From: Streptosporangiales bacterium
GTDB lineage: Bacteria > Actinomycetota > Actinomycetes > Streptosporangiales > WHST01
Direction: 5' to 3'
Assembly: GCA_009379825.1 (NCBI GenBank)
Contig: WHTA01000031.1
Coordinates: 1 to 58,182 of the forward strand
DNA: 58,182 nucleotides
The notes beneath the pieces are model-generated. The model was not told the DNA's origin. It did not search any database and saw only the letters and a list, made by a program, of their open reading frames with translations. Each line of letters opens with the position of its first letter. Positions within the stretch are counted from its first letter, which is position 1. Made by a program: the position numbers and the translations under genes. Below, in pieces: positions 43,905 to 53,230 of this stretch.

Positions 43905-44855
43905 CTATTGGGCGCGGAGGTGGGCGAGCAGGCCGACCAGGTCGTAGGTGACGTGGGCCGCTGCGACTGCGGTGATGTCCGCGTGGTCGTAGGCGGGCGA
44001 GACCTCCACGACGTCCGCGGCGACGAGCTGGCAGCCGACCAGGCCGCGGAGGATCTCCAGCAGCTCACGGCTGGTCAGGCCGCCCGCCTCCGGCGTGCCC
44101 GTGCCGGGTGCGTGCGACGGGTCGAGCACGTCGATGTCCACCGAGACGTACACCGGGCGCTGGCCGATCCGCTCGCGCAACATGCCGGCGATCTCGTCCG
44201 CACCGCGGCGCATCACGTCGGCAGAGCTGACGATGCCGAACCCGAACCGCTGGTCGTCGGCGAGGTCGCGCTTGCCGTACAGCGGCCCGCGGATGCCGAC
44301 GTGGCACAGCGCGTCGGTGTCGAGCAGGCCCTCCTCGACGGCGCGGCGGAACGGCGTGCCGTGGGTGTACCGCTCGCCGAAGTAGGTGTCCCAGGTGTCC
44401 AGGTGCGCGTCGAAGTGCAGCAGCGCCACCGGGCCGTGCTTGGCCGCCGCGGCGCGCAGCAGCGGCAGCGCGATCGCGTGGTCGCCGCCGATGGTGACCA
44501 GCTGCGTGTCGGCGGTCAGCAGCTCTCCGGCACGGGACTCGATGGTGCCGAGTGCGGCGGTGATGTCGTACGGGTTGGCGACGATGTCGCCGGCGTCGAC
44601 GACCTGCACCACGCCGAACGGTTCGACGTCGAGGGCGGGATGGTACGGCCGCAGCAGCCGGCTCGCCTCCCGTACGGAGGATGGGCCGAACCGTGCGCCC
44701 GGCCGGAACGAGACCGCCGTGTCGAACGGGATGCCGACCACGGCGATGTCCGTGTTGGTCACCTGGTCGATCCGGGGGAGGCGGGCGAACGTGGCGGGTC
44801 CTGCATACCTGGGGACCTGCGAGGCGTCGACCGGGCCGAGCGGTTCTTGCGTCAT
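43905..44855 (-). CDS. Agmatinase-family ureohydrolase
   Basis: This 316-residue binuclear Mn enzyme splits a guanidino compound into urea and an amine. Metal motifs are [28 protein letters not shown] and [21 protein letters not shown]-terminal [20 protein letters not shown] is also typical. The family covers agmatinase, guanidinobutyrase, guanidinopropionase and proclavaminate amidinohydrolase, and sequence alone does not choose among them. ATG 44855 has AAGGAG in front. It is the last gene of a minus-strand unit with two amidohydrolases, an MHS transporter and a ThDP enzyme similar to 2-ketoarginine decarboxylase, which would favour guanidinobutyrate. Confidence 0.87.
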   Translation of the reverse strand: MTQEPLGPVDASQVPRYAGPATFARLPRIDQVTNTDIAVVGIPFDTAVSFRPGARFGPSSVREASRLLRPYHPALDVEPFGVVQVVDAGDIVANPYDITAALGTIESRAGELLTADTQLVTIGGDHAIALPLLRAAAAKHGPVALLHFDAHLDTWDTYFGERYTHGTPFRRAVEEGLLDTDALCHVGIRGPLYGKRDLADDQRFGFGIVSSADVMRRGADEIAGMLRERIGQRPVYVSVDIDVLDPSHAPGTGTPEAGGLTSRELLEILRGLVGCQLVAADVVEVSPAYDHADITAVAAAHVTYDLVGLLAHLRAQ

Positions 44856-44874
44856 CGGATGCGCTCCTTCGTTG

Positions 44875-46479
44875 TCATGCGGCGAATACGCGTTCGCCGC
44901 CGATCCAGGTCTCGAGCACGGCCGCCGTGCGCAGGCGCTCGACGGCTTGCGTCGGGTCGGTGTCGAGCACGACGAAGTCGGCCAGACTGCCAGGGGCGAG
45001 CGCACCGACGTCGTGGCACCCCAACAGCCTGGCGGCCGTCGTGGTCACACCGGCGAACGCCGTCGCCGTCGCAACGCCCTGGTTCGCGACGGAGCCTGCG
45101 GTGCCACCGGCGACCAGGTCGCCGACCGTCTGTCTGGTGACCGCGGAGTGCACCGCGCGCAACGGGTCCGGCATGGTGACCGGCCCGTCGGAGCTGAGCA
45201 CGACGGGCAGGCCGGCGCGGTGGAAGTCGCCGGTCGGGTAGAACCGGCCGCCGTAGTCGCCGTACTCGTCGATCAGCGAGTCCGCGAACAGTGTTACCTG
45301 CATCGGCTGCGGTACCGGCACGACGCGCAACTCGGCCATCCGGGCGATCTGGGCGGTGGTGGGGAAGCCGCAGTGTTCGATGCGGTGGACGAGGTCCGTG
45401 CGTGGGTCTGCACGACGGCAGCGTTCCACGGCGTCGAGCACGATGTCTATCGGCAGCTCGCCCTGCGCGTGCGTGGCGGTCGGCAGGCCGAGCCGGTGGG
45501 CGCGGCCGATCAGGGCGATCAGCTCGTCCGGTTCGTGGTAGAGGTACCCGTCCGGCCGCGCGCAGCCGTCGCAGTGCTGCCCGAGGTACGCAGTGCGTGC
45601 GGTGACCGAGCCGTCGGCGTAGAGCTTGACGCCAAGCGGCACCGGCGACGGGTTCACCCGTGCCTCCAGCTCGTCGAGCCCGCTCGAAAGTGTGAGCTGG
45701 TGGGTACGCAGCCGCAGGCTGCCGTCCTGCTCTGCCTCCTGGTACGCCAGCCGTTCCCTGGCGGTGACCTGCGCGTCGCACACGGTCGTGACGCCGACGG
45801 ACAGCAGCTGGCGCTGGCCGAGCGCGAGCGTCGCGGCCCGTCCTGGTACGTCGAGCGGGAGGTGGAAGTTCGGTCCGTGGCCCTCGATCTTCACGCCGGA
45901 CGGCCCGGTCAGCAGGTCGCAGGCGGCGTCGAAGACGACACCGGTGGGCTCGCCCGCGGCGTCCCTGTCGATTCGGCCGCCGGGCGGGGTGACGGTGTCC
46001 GCGGTGATACCGCTCTCGCGCAGAGCAGTGCTGTTCACCACGTAACCGTGCCCGCTGACGTGCTGCACGCGCACCGTGCGATCCGTGGACACGGCGTCCA
46101 GGTCGGCGCGCGACGGATGCCTGCGCTCGGCCAGCTTGGACTGGTCGTAGCCGTAACCGGTGACGGCGGCCGGTTCTGGGACGGTCGCGGCGTGCCGGCG
46201 CAGCAGCTGTACGAGCTCGGCGATCGAGCGTGCGGGGGACAGGTCCACGCTGCCGAGCGCGTCGCCTAGCAGCAACGGGTGGACGTGTGCGTCGACGAAC
46301 CCTGGCAGCACCGTGCGGCCGGCCAGGTCGTACGACCGCGGGGTGCCGGCGGCCGCGCGGCGGCAGTCGTCGGCGGAGCCGACCGCCGCCACCCGTCCGT
46401 CGCGTACCAACATCGCGGGCACGACGCCTTCGGTGAAGGTGTGGATCGTCCCGCCGTGGAGCACGAGCTCCGCCGTCAT
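44875..46479 (-). CDS. YtcJ-like metal-dependent amidohydrolase
   Basis: This 534-residue amidohydrolase-superfamily protein has the metal motif [13 protein letters not shown], mid-barrel VHRIEHCGF and late Asp in [13 protein letters not shown], followed by the C-terminal composite domain. YtcJ-type enzymes hydrolyse amides, formamides or other cyclic C-N bonds; substrates are mostly unknown. ATG 46479 overlaps the M20 gene stop by 4 bp. It precedes the ureohydrolase gene by 19 bases. Confidence 0.82.
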   Translation of the reverse strand: MTAELVLHGGTIHTFTEGVVPAMLVRDGRVAAVGSADDCRRAAAGTPRSYDLAGRTVLPGFVDAHVHPLLLGDALGSVDLSPARSIAELVQLLRRHAATVPEPAAVTGYGYDQSKLAERRHPSRADLDAVSTDRTVRVQHVSGHGYVVNSTALRESGITADTVTPPGGRIDRDAAGEPTGVVFDAACDLLTGPSGVKIEGHGPNFHLPLDVPGRAATLALGQRQLLSVGVTTVCDAQVTARERLAYQEAEQDGSLRLRTHQLTLSSGLDELEARVNPSPVPLGVKLYADGSVTARTAYLGQHCDGCARPDGYLYHEPDELIALIGRAHRLGLPTATHAQGELPIDIVLDAVERCRRADPRTDLVHRIEHCGFPTTAQIARMAELRVVPVPQPMQVTLFADSLIDEYGDYGGRFYPTGDFHRAGLPVVLSSDGPVTMPDPLRAVHSAVTRQTVGDLVAGGTAGSVANQGVATATAFAGVTTTAARLLGCHDVGALAPGSLADFVVLDTDPTQAVERLRTAAVLETWIGGERVFAA

Positions 46480-48047
46480 GTCACGACCCCCGGTTCCGGT
46501 ACGCACCAACGGGTGCCGTCGTCGACGTAGTCGGGCCAGCCGTAGTCGTGCGGCGCGGTGAAGTCGGCGGGCAGCAGCGGGGCGAGGTCGCCGTACTCCT
46601 CCCGCCTGCGGGCGAGCTCGTCGTGCGCGGCGGCGAGGGCCTCCCGGTCACGTACCAGGTCGAGCAACGACCCGCCGATCGTCTTCGCGGCGCACTCGAT
46701 CGTGGGGTCGATGGTCGCCGGCATGCCGCCGAGCGCGTTCATCACCCAGTCGGGGTACGCATGGCCGTCGCCGCGCGGGGCGAGCGCGGGCCGGCCGACG
46801 TACAGCCGTGCGGTCGGTGCGTACCAGGACATCTCGACGTAGTCGTCGGAGGTCCAGCTGCGCTGGCTGGGTGGCAGCAGCTCGCGCACGCGCCGCTCCG
46901 CCTCCCACGGTTCGACCAGCTGGGTGAGGTCGGCGAGCAACGGCTGGTCGGTCGGTTCGACGCCGGCCGCCCGCTGCATCTCCTGCGCGGTACGTACGGC
47001 GTCGTCGCCGTAGCGCGGCGGCCCGACGTCGTGCAGGTTGGACCAGACGAGCTCGGTCACCGTGTGGTTCGGCAGACCTGGACGGCTGCGCGCAACCCAC
47101 CTGTCGTGTACAGAGCAGTGCGTCGCGGCGGCCGCCGTCTGCGCGTTGCGGTCGAGCACCGCGAGGATCTGTTCCGCGGTGGCGAGGTCGGGGGCGCGCC
47201 AGGTGTACTGGATCTGCGCGAGCCGCGGCGCCAGGTTGTCCGCGGTCGCCTGGCCGCTGTGCAGGATCGCCTCGTTCAGCGACCAGCCGCCGAACGCAGG
47301 CGCCATGGCGTCGTGGGTGGTCTTCGTCAGCTGGTACATGGTGAACAGTGCGGCGTTCGCGCCAGGTGCCCGCGCCGCGGAGTGCGAAGCGGGGATCGGG
47401 CTGTCCGTGCCGCCGGCTGCCCAGGTCTGCGGCTCGTCGCAGCGGAACGTGTAGATCTTGCTGTAGCACAGTCCGCAGTGCGTGTCCCAGCGCAATGTGT
47501 TGCACCACGGCAGCAGGTAGAACGGGTGGAAGCTGACGATGGCGTCGACGTCGTCGTAGTAGCCGCGCAGGCCGTGTACGGGTTTCGAGCCGTGCATCTT
47601 CTCCGCCGGCTCGCCCGTGTAGCGCAGGGTGCCGGGGATGTCGTGCCGCTGCATCGCCTCCTTCGCCGCCAGGAGCGCGGCCAGGGTGGAGATGCCGAGC
47701 GCCGAGTGCGGGTCGGTGTGGCCTGGCGCGTAGCTGTTGGTGCCTGGCCGCGGCTCCCGCCTGGTGGTCGCCGCCTGGCTGTTGTGCGGCACGGCGTCGT
47801 ACTCCGCGTACGTGAGCACCGTCGGGCCCGGGCCGTTGGTCCAGCTGGCGGCGAACGCCGTGGGCATGCCGCCGCTGCCCTCCTCGACGTCGAAGCCCGC
47901 GGCGCGCAGTCGGGCGACGTACCACGCCGCGGACCGGTACTCCCGCCATGCGGGCTCGGCGTAGTTCCAGATCGTCGTGTGCCACTGCGACACCTCGTCG
48001 CGGTGTGCGTCGACCCAGGCGTGTGCGGTGGTCTTCGCCGGGTCCAC
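46476..48047 (-). CDS. M20-family amidohydrolase (AbgB-like)
   Basis: This 523-residue M20 metallohydrolase resembles aminobenzoyl-glutamate hydrolase subunit B and related amidohydrolases. Metal-binding parts are visible as YAEYDAVPH, APGHTDPHSALG and VSFHPFYLLPW, and the late Glu/His region is present. GTG 48047 follows GGGGAGG, three bases before the end of the transporter gene. The enzyme probably removes an acyl or aminoacyl group from an imported amide. The true substrate is unknown. Confidence 0.8.
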   Translation of the reverse strand: MDPAKTTAHAWVDAHRDEVSQWHTTIWNYAEPAWREYRSAAWYVARLRAAGFDVEEGSGGMPTAFAASWTNGPGPTVLTYAEYDAVPHNSQAATTRREPRPGTNSYAPGHTDPHSALGISTLAALLAAKEAMQRHDIPGTLRYTGEPAEKMHGSKPVHGLRGYYDDVDAIVSFHPFYLLPWCNTLRWDTHCGLCYSKIYTFRCDEPQTWAAGGTDSPIPASHSAARAPGANAALFTMYQLTKTTHDAMAPAFGGWSLNEAILHSGQATADNLAPRLAQIQYTWRAPDLATAEQILAVLDRNAQTAAAATHCSVHDRWVARSRPGLPNHTVTELVWSNLHDVGPPRYGDDAVRTAQEMQRAAGVEPTDQPLLADLTQLVEPWEAERRVRELLPPSQRSWTSDDYVEMSWYAPTARLYVGRPALAPRGDGHAYPDWVMNALGGMPATIDPTIECAAKTIGGSLLDLVRDREALAAAHDELARRREEYGDLAPLLPADFTAPHDYGWPDYVDDGTRWCVPEPGVVT

Positions 48048-48049
48048 GG

Positions 48050-49360
48050 CTACCTCCCCGTTGCCGGTGTCATCGGTGTGGTCACGGGTTCGGCGAGATG
48101 GTCCCTGCCGCGGTAGCCGAGCACGCAGGTCATGGAGAGCAGGCTCATGGCGGCGAGGAACACGGCGACCCACAGGTACGCGGGGTTGCTGATCGCGTAG
48201 AGCGCGGTCGCGACGACCGGGGCCAGGCCGGAGCCGAGCACCCCGGAGACCTGGTAGGCCACGGAGATGCCGCTGCTACGCACCTGCGCAGGGAACCAGC
48301 CGGACAACAGGCCGGACAGCGCGCCGTACGCGAAGCTGTTCGCCACCATCACGAGGCTCATGCCGATCCACATCCAGCCGACCACGCCGGTCTCGGTCAG
48401 CCAGAACATCGGGAAGCTGACGAGCGCGCACGCCAGGGTGGCCCAGATCATCGTGCCGCGCGCGCCGTAGCGGTCGCCGAGGATGCCGCCGAGCGGTGTC
48501 GCGATGATCGCCATCAGCCCGGTGAACGTGACGCCGTTGAGCATCTGGCTCTCGTCGAACAGCCGTTGGTCGACGCCGTAGAAGATCATGAACGTGCTGG
48601 AGAGGTAGAAGCCGCTGATGGTGATCAGCACGGCCCCGACGCCGAGTACCAGCGGCCGCCAGTGCTGACCTACGAGCGCGGCCAGCGGCACCGACGCCGT
48701 CGCCTCCTGCCGCTGCACCTCGGTGAACTCCGGCGTCTCCTCGACCGAGCGCACCCACAGCCCGATGGCGATGAACGGCGCGGCGATCAGGAACGGCACC
48801 CGCCAACCCCAGGCGAGCAGCGCGTCGTTGCCGGCGAGGGCGAGCAGCCCGAAGATGCCCGTGGAGAGCATGAGCGCCACGGCGGAGCTGGTCTGCGGCA
48901 GCGAGCCGTAGAACATCCTGCGCTTCTTCGGGGCGTGCTCGACGGCGAGCAGCACCGCGCCGCCCCACTCGCCGCCGACCCCGAACGACTGCACCAGTCG
49001 CAGGAACGTCAGCAGGATCGGCACCCAGATGCCTATCGTCGCGTGGCTCGGCAGCACACCGATGAGCACCGTGGCCAACCCCATCAGCGTCAGCGTGACG
49101 GTGAGCACGAGCTTGCGGCCGGCCTTGTCGCCGACGTGGCCGAAGACGATCGCGCCGAGCGGTCGTCCCACCGAGCCGACGGCGTACGTCGCGAACGCCA
49201 GCAGTGTGCCGGTGCCGGTCGCGTGGCCGGGGAAGAACAGCTTGGCGAACACCAGCGAGGCGGCGGTCGCGTAGATGTAGAAGTCGTACCACTCGACGGT
49301 CGTGCCGATGAACGACGCGAGCGCGACCCGGCGCATCCGGCGGTCGGGAGTCGGGGCCAT
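48050..49360 (-). CDS. MHS-family MFS transporter
   Basis: This 436-residue major facilitator has TTVEWYDFYIYA at helix 1, GHVGDKAGRKL in the loop between helices 2 and 3, and [12 protein letters not shown] at helix 4, as in the MHS subfamily. ATG 49360 follows AGGAGG. Being in an operon with an M20 hydrolase, a YtcJ-like hydrolase and a ureohydrolase, it may import a guanidino or amide compound. It resembles the MHS gene at 2336-3670 in signature motifs, but the operon context is different. Confidence 0.87.
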   Translation of the reverse strand: MAPTPDRRMRRVALASFIGTTVEWYDFYIYATAASLVFAKLFFPGHATGTGTLLAFATYAVGSVGRPLGAIVFGHVGDKAGRKLVLTVTLTLMGLATVLIGVLPSHATIGIWVPILLTFLRLVQSFGVGGEWGGAVLLAVEHAPKKRRMFYGSLPQTSSAVALMLSTGIFGLLALAGNDALLAWGWRVPFLIAAPFIAIGLWVRSVEETPEFTEVQRQEATASVPLAALVGQHWRPLVLGVGAVLITISGFYLSSTFMIFYGVDQRLFDESQMLNGVTFTGLMAIIATPLGGILGDRYGARGTMIWATLACALVSFPMFWLTETGVVGWMWIGMSLVMVANSFAYGALSGLLSGWFPAQVRSSGISVAYQVSGVLGSGLAPVVATALYAISNPAYLWVAVFLAAMSLLSMTCVLGYRGRDHLAEPVTTPMTPATGR

Positions 49361-49438
49361 TGGTGCCTCCTGGAAGCAGGGCATGCCGCAGTAGACCCGC
49401 GGCGGTACGCGAGCCGGTGGTCGGTGCGGTGTGGTCGG

Positions 49439-51025
49439 TTAGCCGACGGGTACTTCGATGACCGTCGGGCGCGGTGTGCTCAACGCCTCCCGGAGTGCGC
49501 CGGGCAGCTGGTCGAGCCGGTCGAGAGTGCGGCCCTCGCCGCCGCAGGCTCTGCCCAACGCGGCGAAGTCGACGACATCGAAGTCGACGCCGACGCGCGG
49601 GATCCCCAATCCGTCCATCTCCTCGCGGATCTCCGCGTAGCCGCGGTTGTTCATCACGACGATGGGGATGCAGAGTCCCTCGGCGGCCGCGGCCGCGGTC
49701 GCGAGCTCGAGTGCAGTGAACTGGAACCCGCCGTCGCCGCACAGTACGGCAGCGGTGCGTTCCGGCGCGGCGATCTTCGCGCCGATCGCGGCCGGCAGCC
49801 CGTAGCCGAGGGTGGCGTAGCCGGCGGGGTAGATGAACTGCCGCGGCTGGCTCGCCGGCCAGAAGTGCACGGTGCCGAAGTACGAGACCTGCGCGCTGTC
49901 CCCGGCGACGATCGCGTCCGCAGGCAGCTCGCTCGCGAGGATCTCGTTCACCTCCCGCCACGCGCCGCCGTCCGTGGCAGCCTGCTCGGCGAAGGTCCCC
50001 CTGAGCTTGGCGGCACGCGCGCCGCCCTCGCCCGCGGACGTACGTGCCGCAGCCGCGCGCAGTGCGGTCAGCGCCGCGCCGGCGTCGGCGTGGAGGGTGC
50101 TGTCGGCGGGCGCGTTCTTCTGCAGCTGGCGCTCGTCGATGTCGACCCTGATCACCGTGCCCTTCGGGCGCAGCTGGTGCCCCCACAGGTCGGAGTCGCC
50201 GAGCTCGCTGCCCACGACGAGCACGGCGTCGGCCGCCTCGATCTCCGCCCAGGCACCCGCAAGCCGGATCGACGCGCCGGCGGACAGCGGGTGGTTCTCG
50301 GGCACCACGCCCTTGCCGTTGACGGTCGTGAGCACCGGCGCGTCGAGCGCCTCCGCGAGGGCTACCGCGGCGCCGGCCGCGCCCGCGGCGCCACCGCCGA
50401 GCACGAGCAGCGGCTGCTGTGCGGAGGACAGCGCCGCGCCGGCCGCGCGGACCGCCGCCTCGTCGAGCGCCGGCGGCGACAGCGGCGCGGCTCGGCGTGC
50501 CTCGCCGTCCCAGCTCTCCTCCAGTACGTCCACGGGGATCTCGACGTGCACCGGACGTGGCCGCTCGACCTGCCAGCGGGCGAACGCCTCGTCGATGGCG
50601 GCGTACGCCTCGCCTGGACTCTCGACCCGCACGCTGCGGTCGAGCAGCCGGTCCATGTGGCCGGACTGGTCCTTCACCTCGTGCAGCCAGCCGACGTCGG
50701 CGCCCTCCATGCCGCGCGGCACGCCGGGGGAGATCACCAGCATCGGTATCGAGTCGCCGTAGGCGGTGCCCGCTGCCGTGGAGATGTTCGTCAGCCCTGG
50801 CCCAGTCGTGGTGATGCAGACGCCTGGCCGCCCGGTGACCCTGGCGTAGCCGTCGGCCGCGTACCCGCCGCCCTGCTCGTGCCGCGGCGCGACGTGCCGG
50901 ACGGAGAACGCGGACAGCTGCCGGTAGATCTCCAGGTTGTGGGTGCCGGGGATGCCGAACACGGTGTCTACGCCGTTGTCGCGCAACGCCTGGACGACTG
51001 CTGACCCACCGGTGTTCGTGCTCAC
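49439..51025 (-). CDS. ThDP-dependent decarboxylase, AruI-like
   Basis: This 528-residue three-domain ThDP enzyme has the activating Glu in HVAPRHEQGGGYAADGYAR and the cofactor motif GDGGFQFTALEL with MNNRGY about 30 residues on. The N-terminal pattern FGIPGTHNLEIYRQL, RHEQG and TTGPGLTNI resembles 5-guanidino-2-oxopentanoate (2-ketoarginine) decarboxylase, though acetolactate synthase-like and benzoylformate-like enzymes share parts of it. GTG 51025 follows GAGGAG. It is the first gene of the minus-strand unit and diverges from a tandem AsnC regulator. Confidence 0.78.
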   Translation of the reverse strand: MSTNTGGSAVVQALRDNGVDTVFGIPGTHNLEIYRQLSAFSVRHVAPRHEQGGGYAADGYARVTGRPGVCITTTGPGLTNISTAAGTAYGDSIPMLVISPGVPRGMEGADVGWLHEVKDQSGHMDRLLDRSVRVESPGEAYAAIDEAFARWQVERPRPVHVEIPVDVLEESWDGEARRAAPLSPPALDEAAVRAAGAALSSAQQPLLVLGGGAAGAAGAAVALAEALDAPVLTTVNGKGVVPENHPLSAGASIRLAGAWAEIEAADAVLVVGSELGDSDLWGHQLRPKGTVIRVDIDERQLQKNAPADSTLHADAGAALTALRAAAARTSAGEGGARAAKLRGTFAEQAATDGGAWREVNEILASELPADAIVAGDSAQVSYFGTVHFWPASQPRQFIYPAGYATLGYGLPAAIGAKIAAPERTAAVLCGDGGFQFTALELATAAAAAEGLCIPIVVMNNRGYAEIREEMDGLGIPRVGVDFDVVDFAALGRACGGEGRTLDRLDQLPGALREALSTPRPTVIEVPVG

Positions 51026-51088
51026 GCGCGCTCCTCGCTTGACGGCTGCGGATGGCCGAGACAATATGTCCTCCACTACGGGTCGTCA

Positions 51089-51160
51089 ACGGATCATCCG
51101 TAAGTCGATCCGAGGATCACCGACGAATCGATGGTCGATCGCGGCTCGTGGGTTACGGAT
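51089..51160. promoter_or_regulatory. Probable AsnC operator sites
   Basis: A perfect dyad ACGGAT-C-ATCCGT lies at 51089-51101. A further ACGGAT half-site lies at 51155-51160, 66 bases from the first. The sites are in the 234-bp gap between the divergent ThDP-enzyme operon and the AsnC gene, so one regulator could control both sides. Confidence 0.55.
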
Positions 51161-51259
51161 TGGCAGTCGTCGCCCCGGTGGTGGTCGGCCCGGCGTTGCG
51201 GGTTTGTCGCGGTGCCGCTGTCGAATCGTGTGACTTGGCCGAGGGAGGCGGGCAGCGAC

Positions 51260-52204
51260 GTGGACCTGGACGCCGTCGACACCTCGCTGGTGCGTGCGCT
51301 GCAGGCCGACGGTCGGGCCAGCTTCGAGACGCTGGCCGGAGTGGTCGGGTTGTCCCGGGTGGCGACGAGCAACCGGGTGCAGCGGCTGCTCGACAGCGGC
51401 GCGATCCGGGTGGCCGCCGTGGTGCATCCGGCCGCCCGCGGGCTGTCCACCCTCGGGCACCTGGCGATCGACGTCAGTGCGGACGCCGCGAAGGTGGCGG
51501 CGACGATCGCCGCCAAGCCGGAGATGCCGCTGGTGTCGATCGTGGCCGGCAGGCACGCGGTGATCGCCGAGGTGCGTACCGAGGACATGGGCCACCTGCG
51601 GGCGACCGTCACCGAGGTGCGCGAGCTGCCCGAGGTGCACACCGTCACTACGGCCGTCTACACCCGAGGCGTAAAGGACGTCTACGCACCCGGTCAGGGA
51701 CGCGCGCCCGCGGCGGCCGTACCGCAGCCGACGGAGCTCGACCCCATCGACCAGGGGCTGGTGTCGCTGCTGCAGCACGATGGCCGCAGCTCGTACGCGG
51801 AGCTCGGGCGCGCGGTCAGCATCTCGCCGAGCTCGGCGCGCGCCCGGGTGCGCGCCCTGCTCGACGCGGGGGTCGTGCACATCGCCGCGATGATCCGCCC
51901 GGGCATGCTCGGCCTGAGCTCGATGTGCGGGTTCGGGCTCACCCTGGACACCGGGCCCGGCATCACCGACCGGATCGCGGAGCACCCCGAGGTGTACTAC
52001 CTCACCGAGACGATCGGCACCTGGGACGCGCTCGGCACCGTGCTGTGCTCGTCCTCGGAGACGGTCAGCGTGACGCTCGACCAGATCAGGAACATCCCTG
52101 GCGTGGTGCACCTGGAGGCGTGGATGCACTTGCACGTCGTCAGGGAGGACTACTCGCTGCCCGCGTTGTCCGGCGGCGACACCGAAGGAGAGGGGACACG
52201 TTGA
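51260..52204 (+). CDS. Tandem-domain Lrp/AsnC-family regulator
   Basis: This 314-residue protein contains two complete AsnC units. The first has DTSLVRALQADGRASFETLA with VATSNRVQRLLD; the second begins near residue 165 with DQGLVSLLQHDGRSSYAELG and SSARARVRALLD, each followed by a RAM-like ligand domain. Single AsnC proteins are about 150 residues and dimerise, so the duplication links two DNA-binding units in one chain. GTG 51260 follows GGGAGGC. It overlaps the 2-hydroxyacid dehydrogenase gene by 4 bp and diverges from the AruI-like operon. Confidence 0.87.
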   Translation: MDLDAVDTSLVRALQADGRASFETLAGVVGLSRVATSNRVQRLLDSGAIRVAAVVHPAARGLSTLGHLAIDVSADAAKVAATIAAKPEMPLVSIVAGRHAVIAEVRTEDMGHLRATVTEVRELPEVHTVTTAVYTRGVKDVYAPGQGRAPAAAVPQPTELDPIDQGLVSLLQHDGRSSYAELGRAVSISPSSARARVRALLDAGVVHIAAMIRPGMLGLSSMCGFGLTLDTGPGITDRIAEHPEVYYLTETIGTWDALGTVLCSSSETVSVTLDQIRNIPGVVHLEAWMHLHVVREDYSLPALSGGDTEGEGTR

Positions 52205-53172
52205 CCACGGCCGGAGCAGAGCGCGACGGTGGCAGGCCGGCCGCGATCTACCTGCCGATCGCCGGCGTCGACGTCGAGCCCGGCACGCGGGCGCTCACCG
52301 CGGCCGGGTTCGACGTCCACCACCTGGCCGAGCCGCGGCTGGACGACACCGCGCCGAGGGACGCGGTCGCGCTGTTCGTCGGCTACGACCCGGTCGACGC
52401 CAGGATCCTCGATGCGCTGCCGCAGCTGCGGATCGTCGTCACGCACTCCGCCGGCTACGACATGGTCGACGTGGCGGAGGCGCGTCGGCGCGACATCTGG
52501 GTGTGCAACGTCCCTGCGGGCGCGACCGAGGAGGTCGCCGTGCATGCGTTCGCCATGGCGCTGGCCCTGCTGCGGCGGCTGCCCGGCTGGGACAGCTACG
52601 TCCGCGGCGGGGTGTGGGACGAGAACATGCCGCACGGTATGCGCAGGCCGAGCGCGTTGCGTTGTGGTGTGCTCGGCATGGGCCGGATCGGGCAACGCTT
52701 CGCCCAGCTCGCGAGCGGCGTGTTCGGTGAGGTGGTGGGCGCCGACCCCTACCTGCCGCAGGAGGTGTGGCCGGCGGGCGTGACGCGGGTCGAGGTGGAC
52801 GAGCTCTTCGACAGTGACGTGGTGACCCTGCACCTGCCGCTGACCGCGGACAGCCGTGGGATCGTCGACGCCGCCCGGCTGGCGCGGTTGCCGTCGGACG
52901 CGGTGCTCGTCAACACGTCCAGGGGTGCGCTCATCGACGAGGCCGCGCTGCTCGCGGCGCTGGACGCCAGCCGGTTGGCCGGGGCCGGTCTGGACGTGCT
53001 CGACGGTGAGCCGCCCGCGCCGGACAACCCGTTGCTGCGCCACGGGCGGGTGCTGGTCTCACCGCACGTCGGGTACCTGTCCGCGGAGTCGGACGCGGAG
53101 TACGCGCGGGCGCCGGCGGAGAACGTCGTCGCCTGGTACCGCAGCGGCCGGCCGAACACCCCGATCGCCTGA
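52201..53172 (+). CDS. D-2-hydroxyacid dehydrogenase family protein
   Basis: This 323-residue NAD-dependent dehydrogenase has GMGRIGQRFAQL as nucleotide motif, catalytic Arg in NTSRGALIDE, Glu in LDVLDGEPP and His in SPHVGYLS. The start is TTG 52201, overlapping the AsnC stop by 4 bp. An N-terminal reading from further upstream is not plausible because it would overlap the whole AsnC gene. It may reduce a 2-oxo acid related to the decarboxylase substrate. Confidence 0.83.
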   Translation: MTTAGAERDGGRPAAIYLPIAGVDVEPGTRALTAAGFDVHHLAEPRLDDTAPRDAVALFVGYDPVDARILDALPQLRIVVTHSAGYDMVDVAEARRRDIWVCNVPAGATEEVAVHAFAMALALLRRLPGWDSYVRGGVWDENMPHGMRRPSALRCGVLGMGRIGQRFAQLASGVFGEVVGADPYLPQEVWPAGVTRVEVDELFDSDVVTLHLPLTADSRGIVDAARLARLPSDAVLVNTSRGALIDEAALLAALDASRLAGAGLDVLDGEPPAPDNPLLRHGRVLVSPHVGYLSAESDAEYARAPAENVVAWYRSGRPNTPIA

Positions 53173-53184
53173 GGCCGGAAACAG

Positions 53185-53218
53185 CGTTGGCGCCCTCCCA
53201 TCTGGGAGGGCGCCAACG
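53185..53218. terminator. Perfect bidirectional hairpin terminator
   Basis: CGTTGGCGCCCTCCC, loop ATCT, GGGAGGGCGCCAACG: 15 pairs without mismatch and no T tract. It sits between the convergent dehydrogenase and BCCT transporter genes, 13 bases after each stop. Confidence 0.8.
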
Positions 53219-53230
53219 ATTGGGTGCCGA

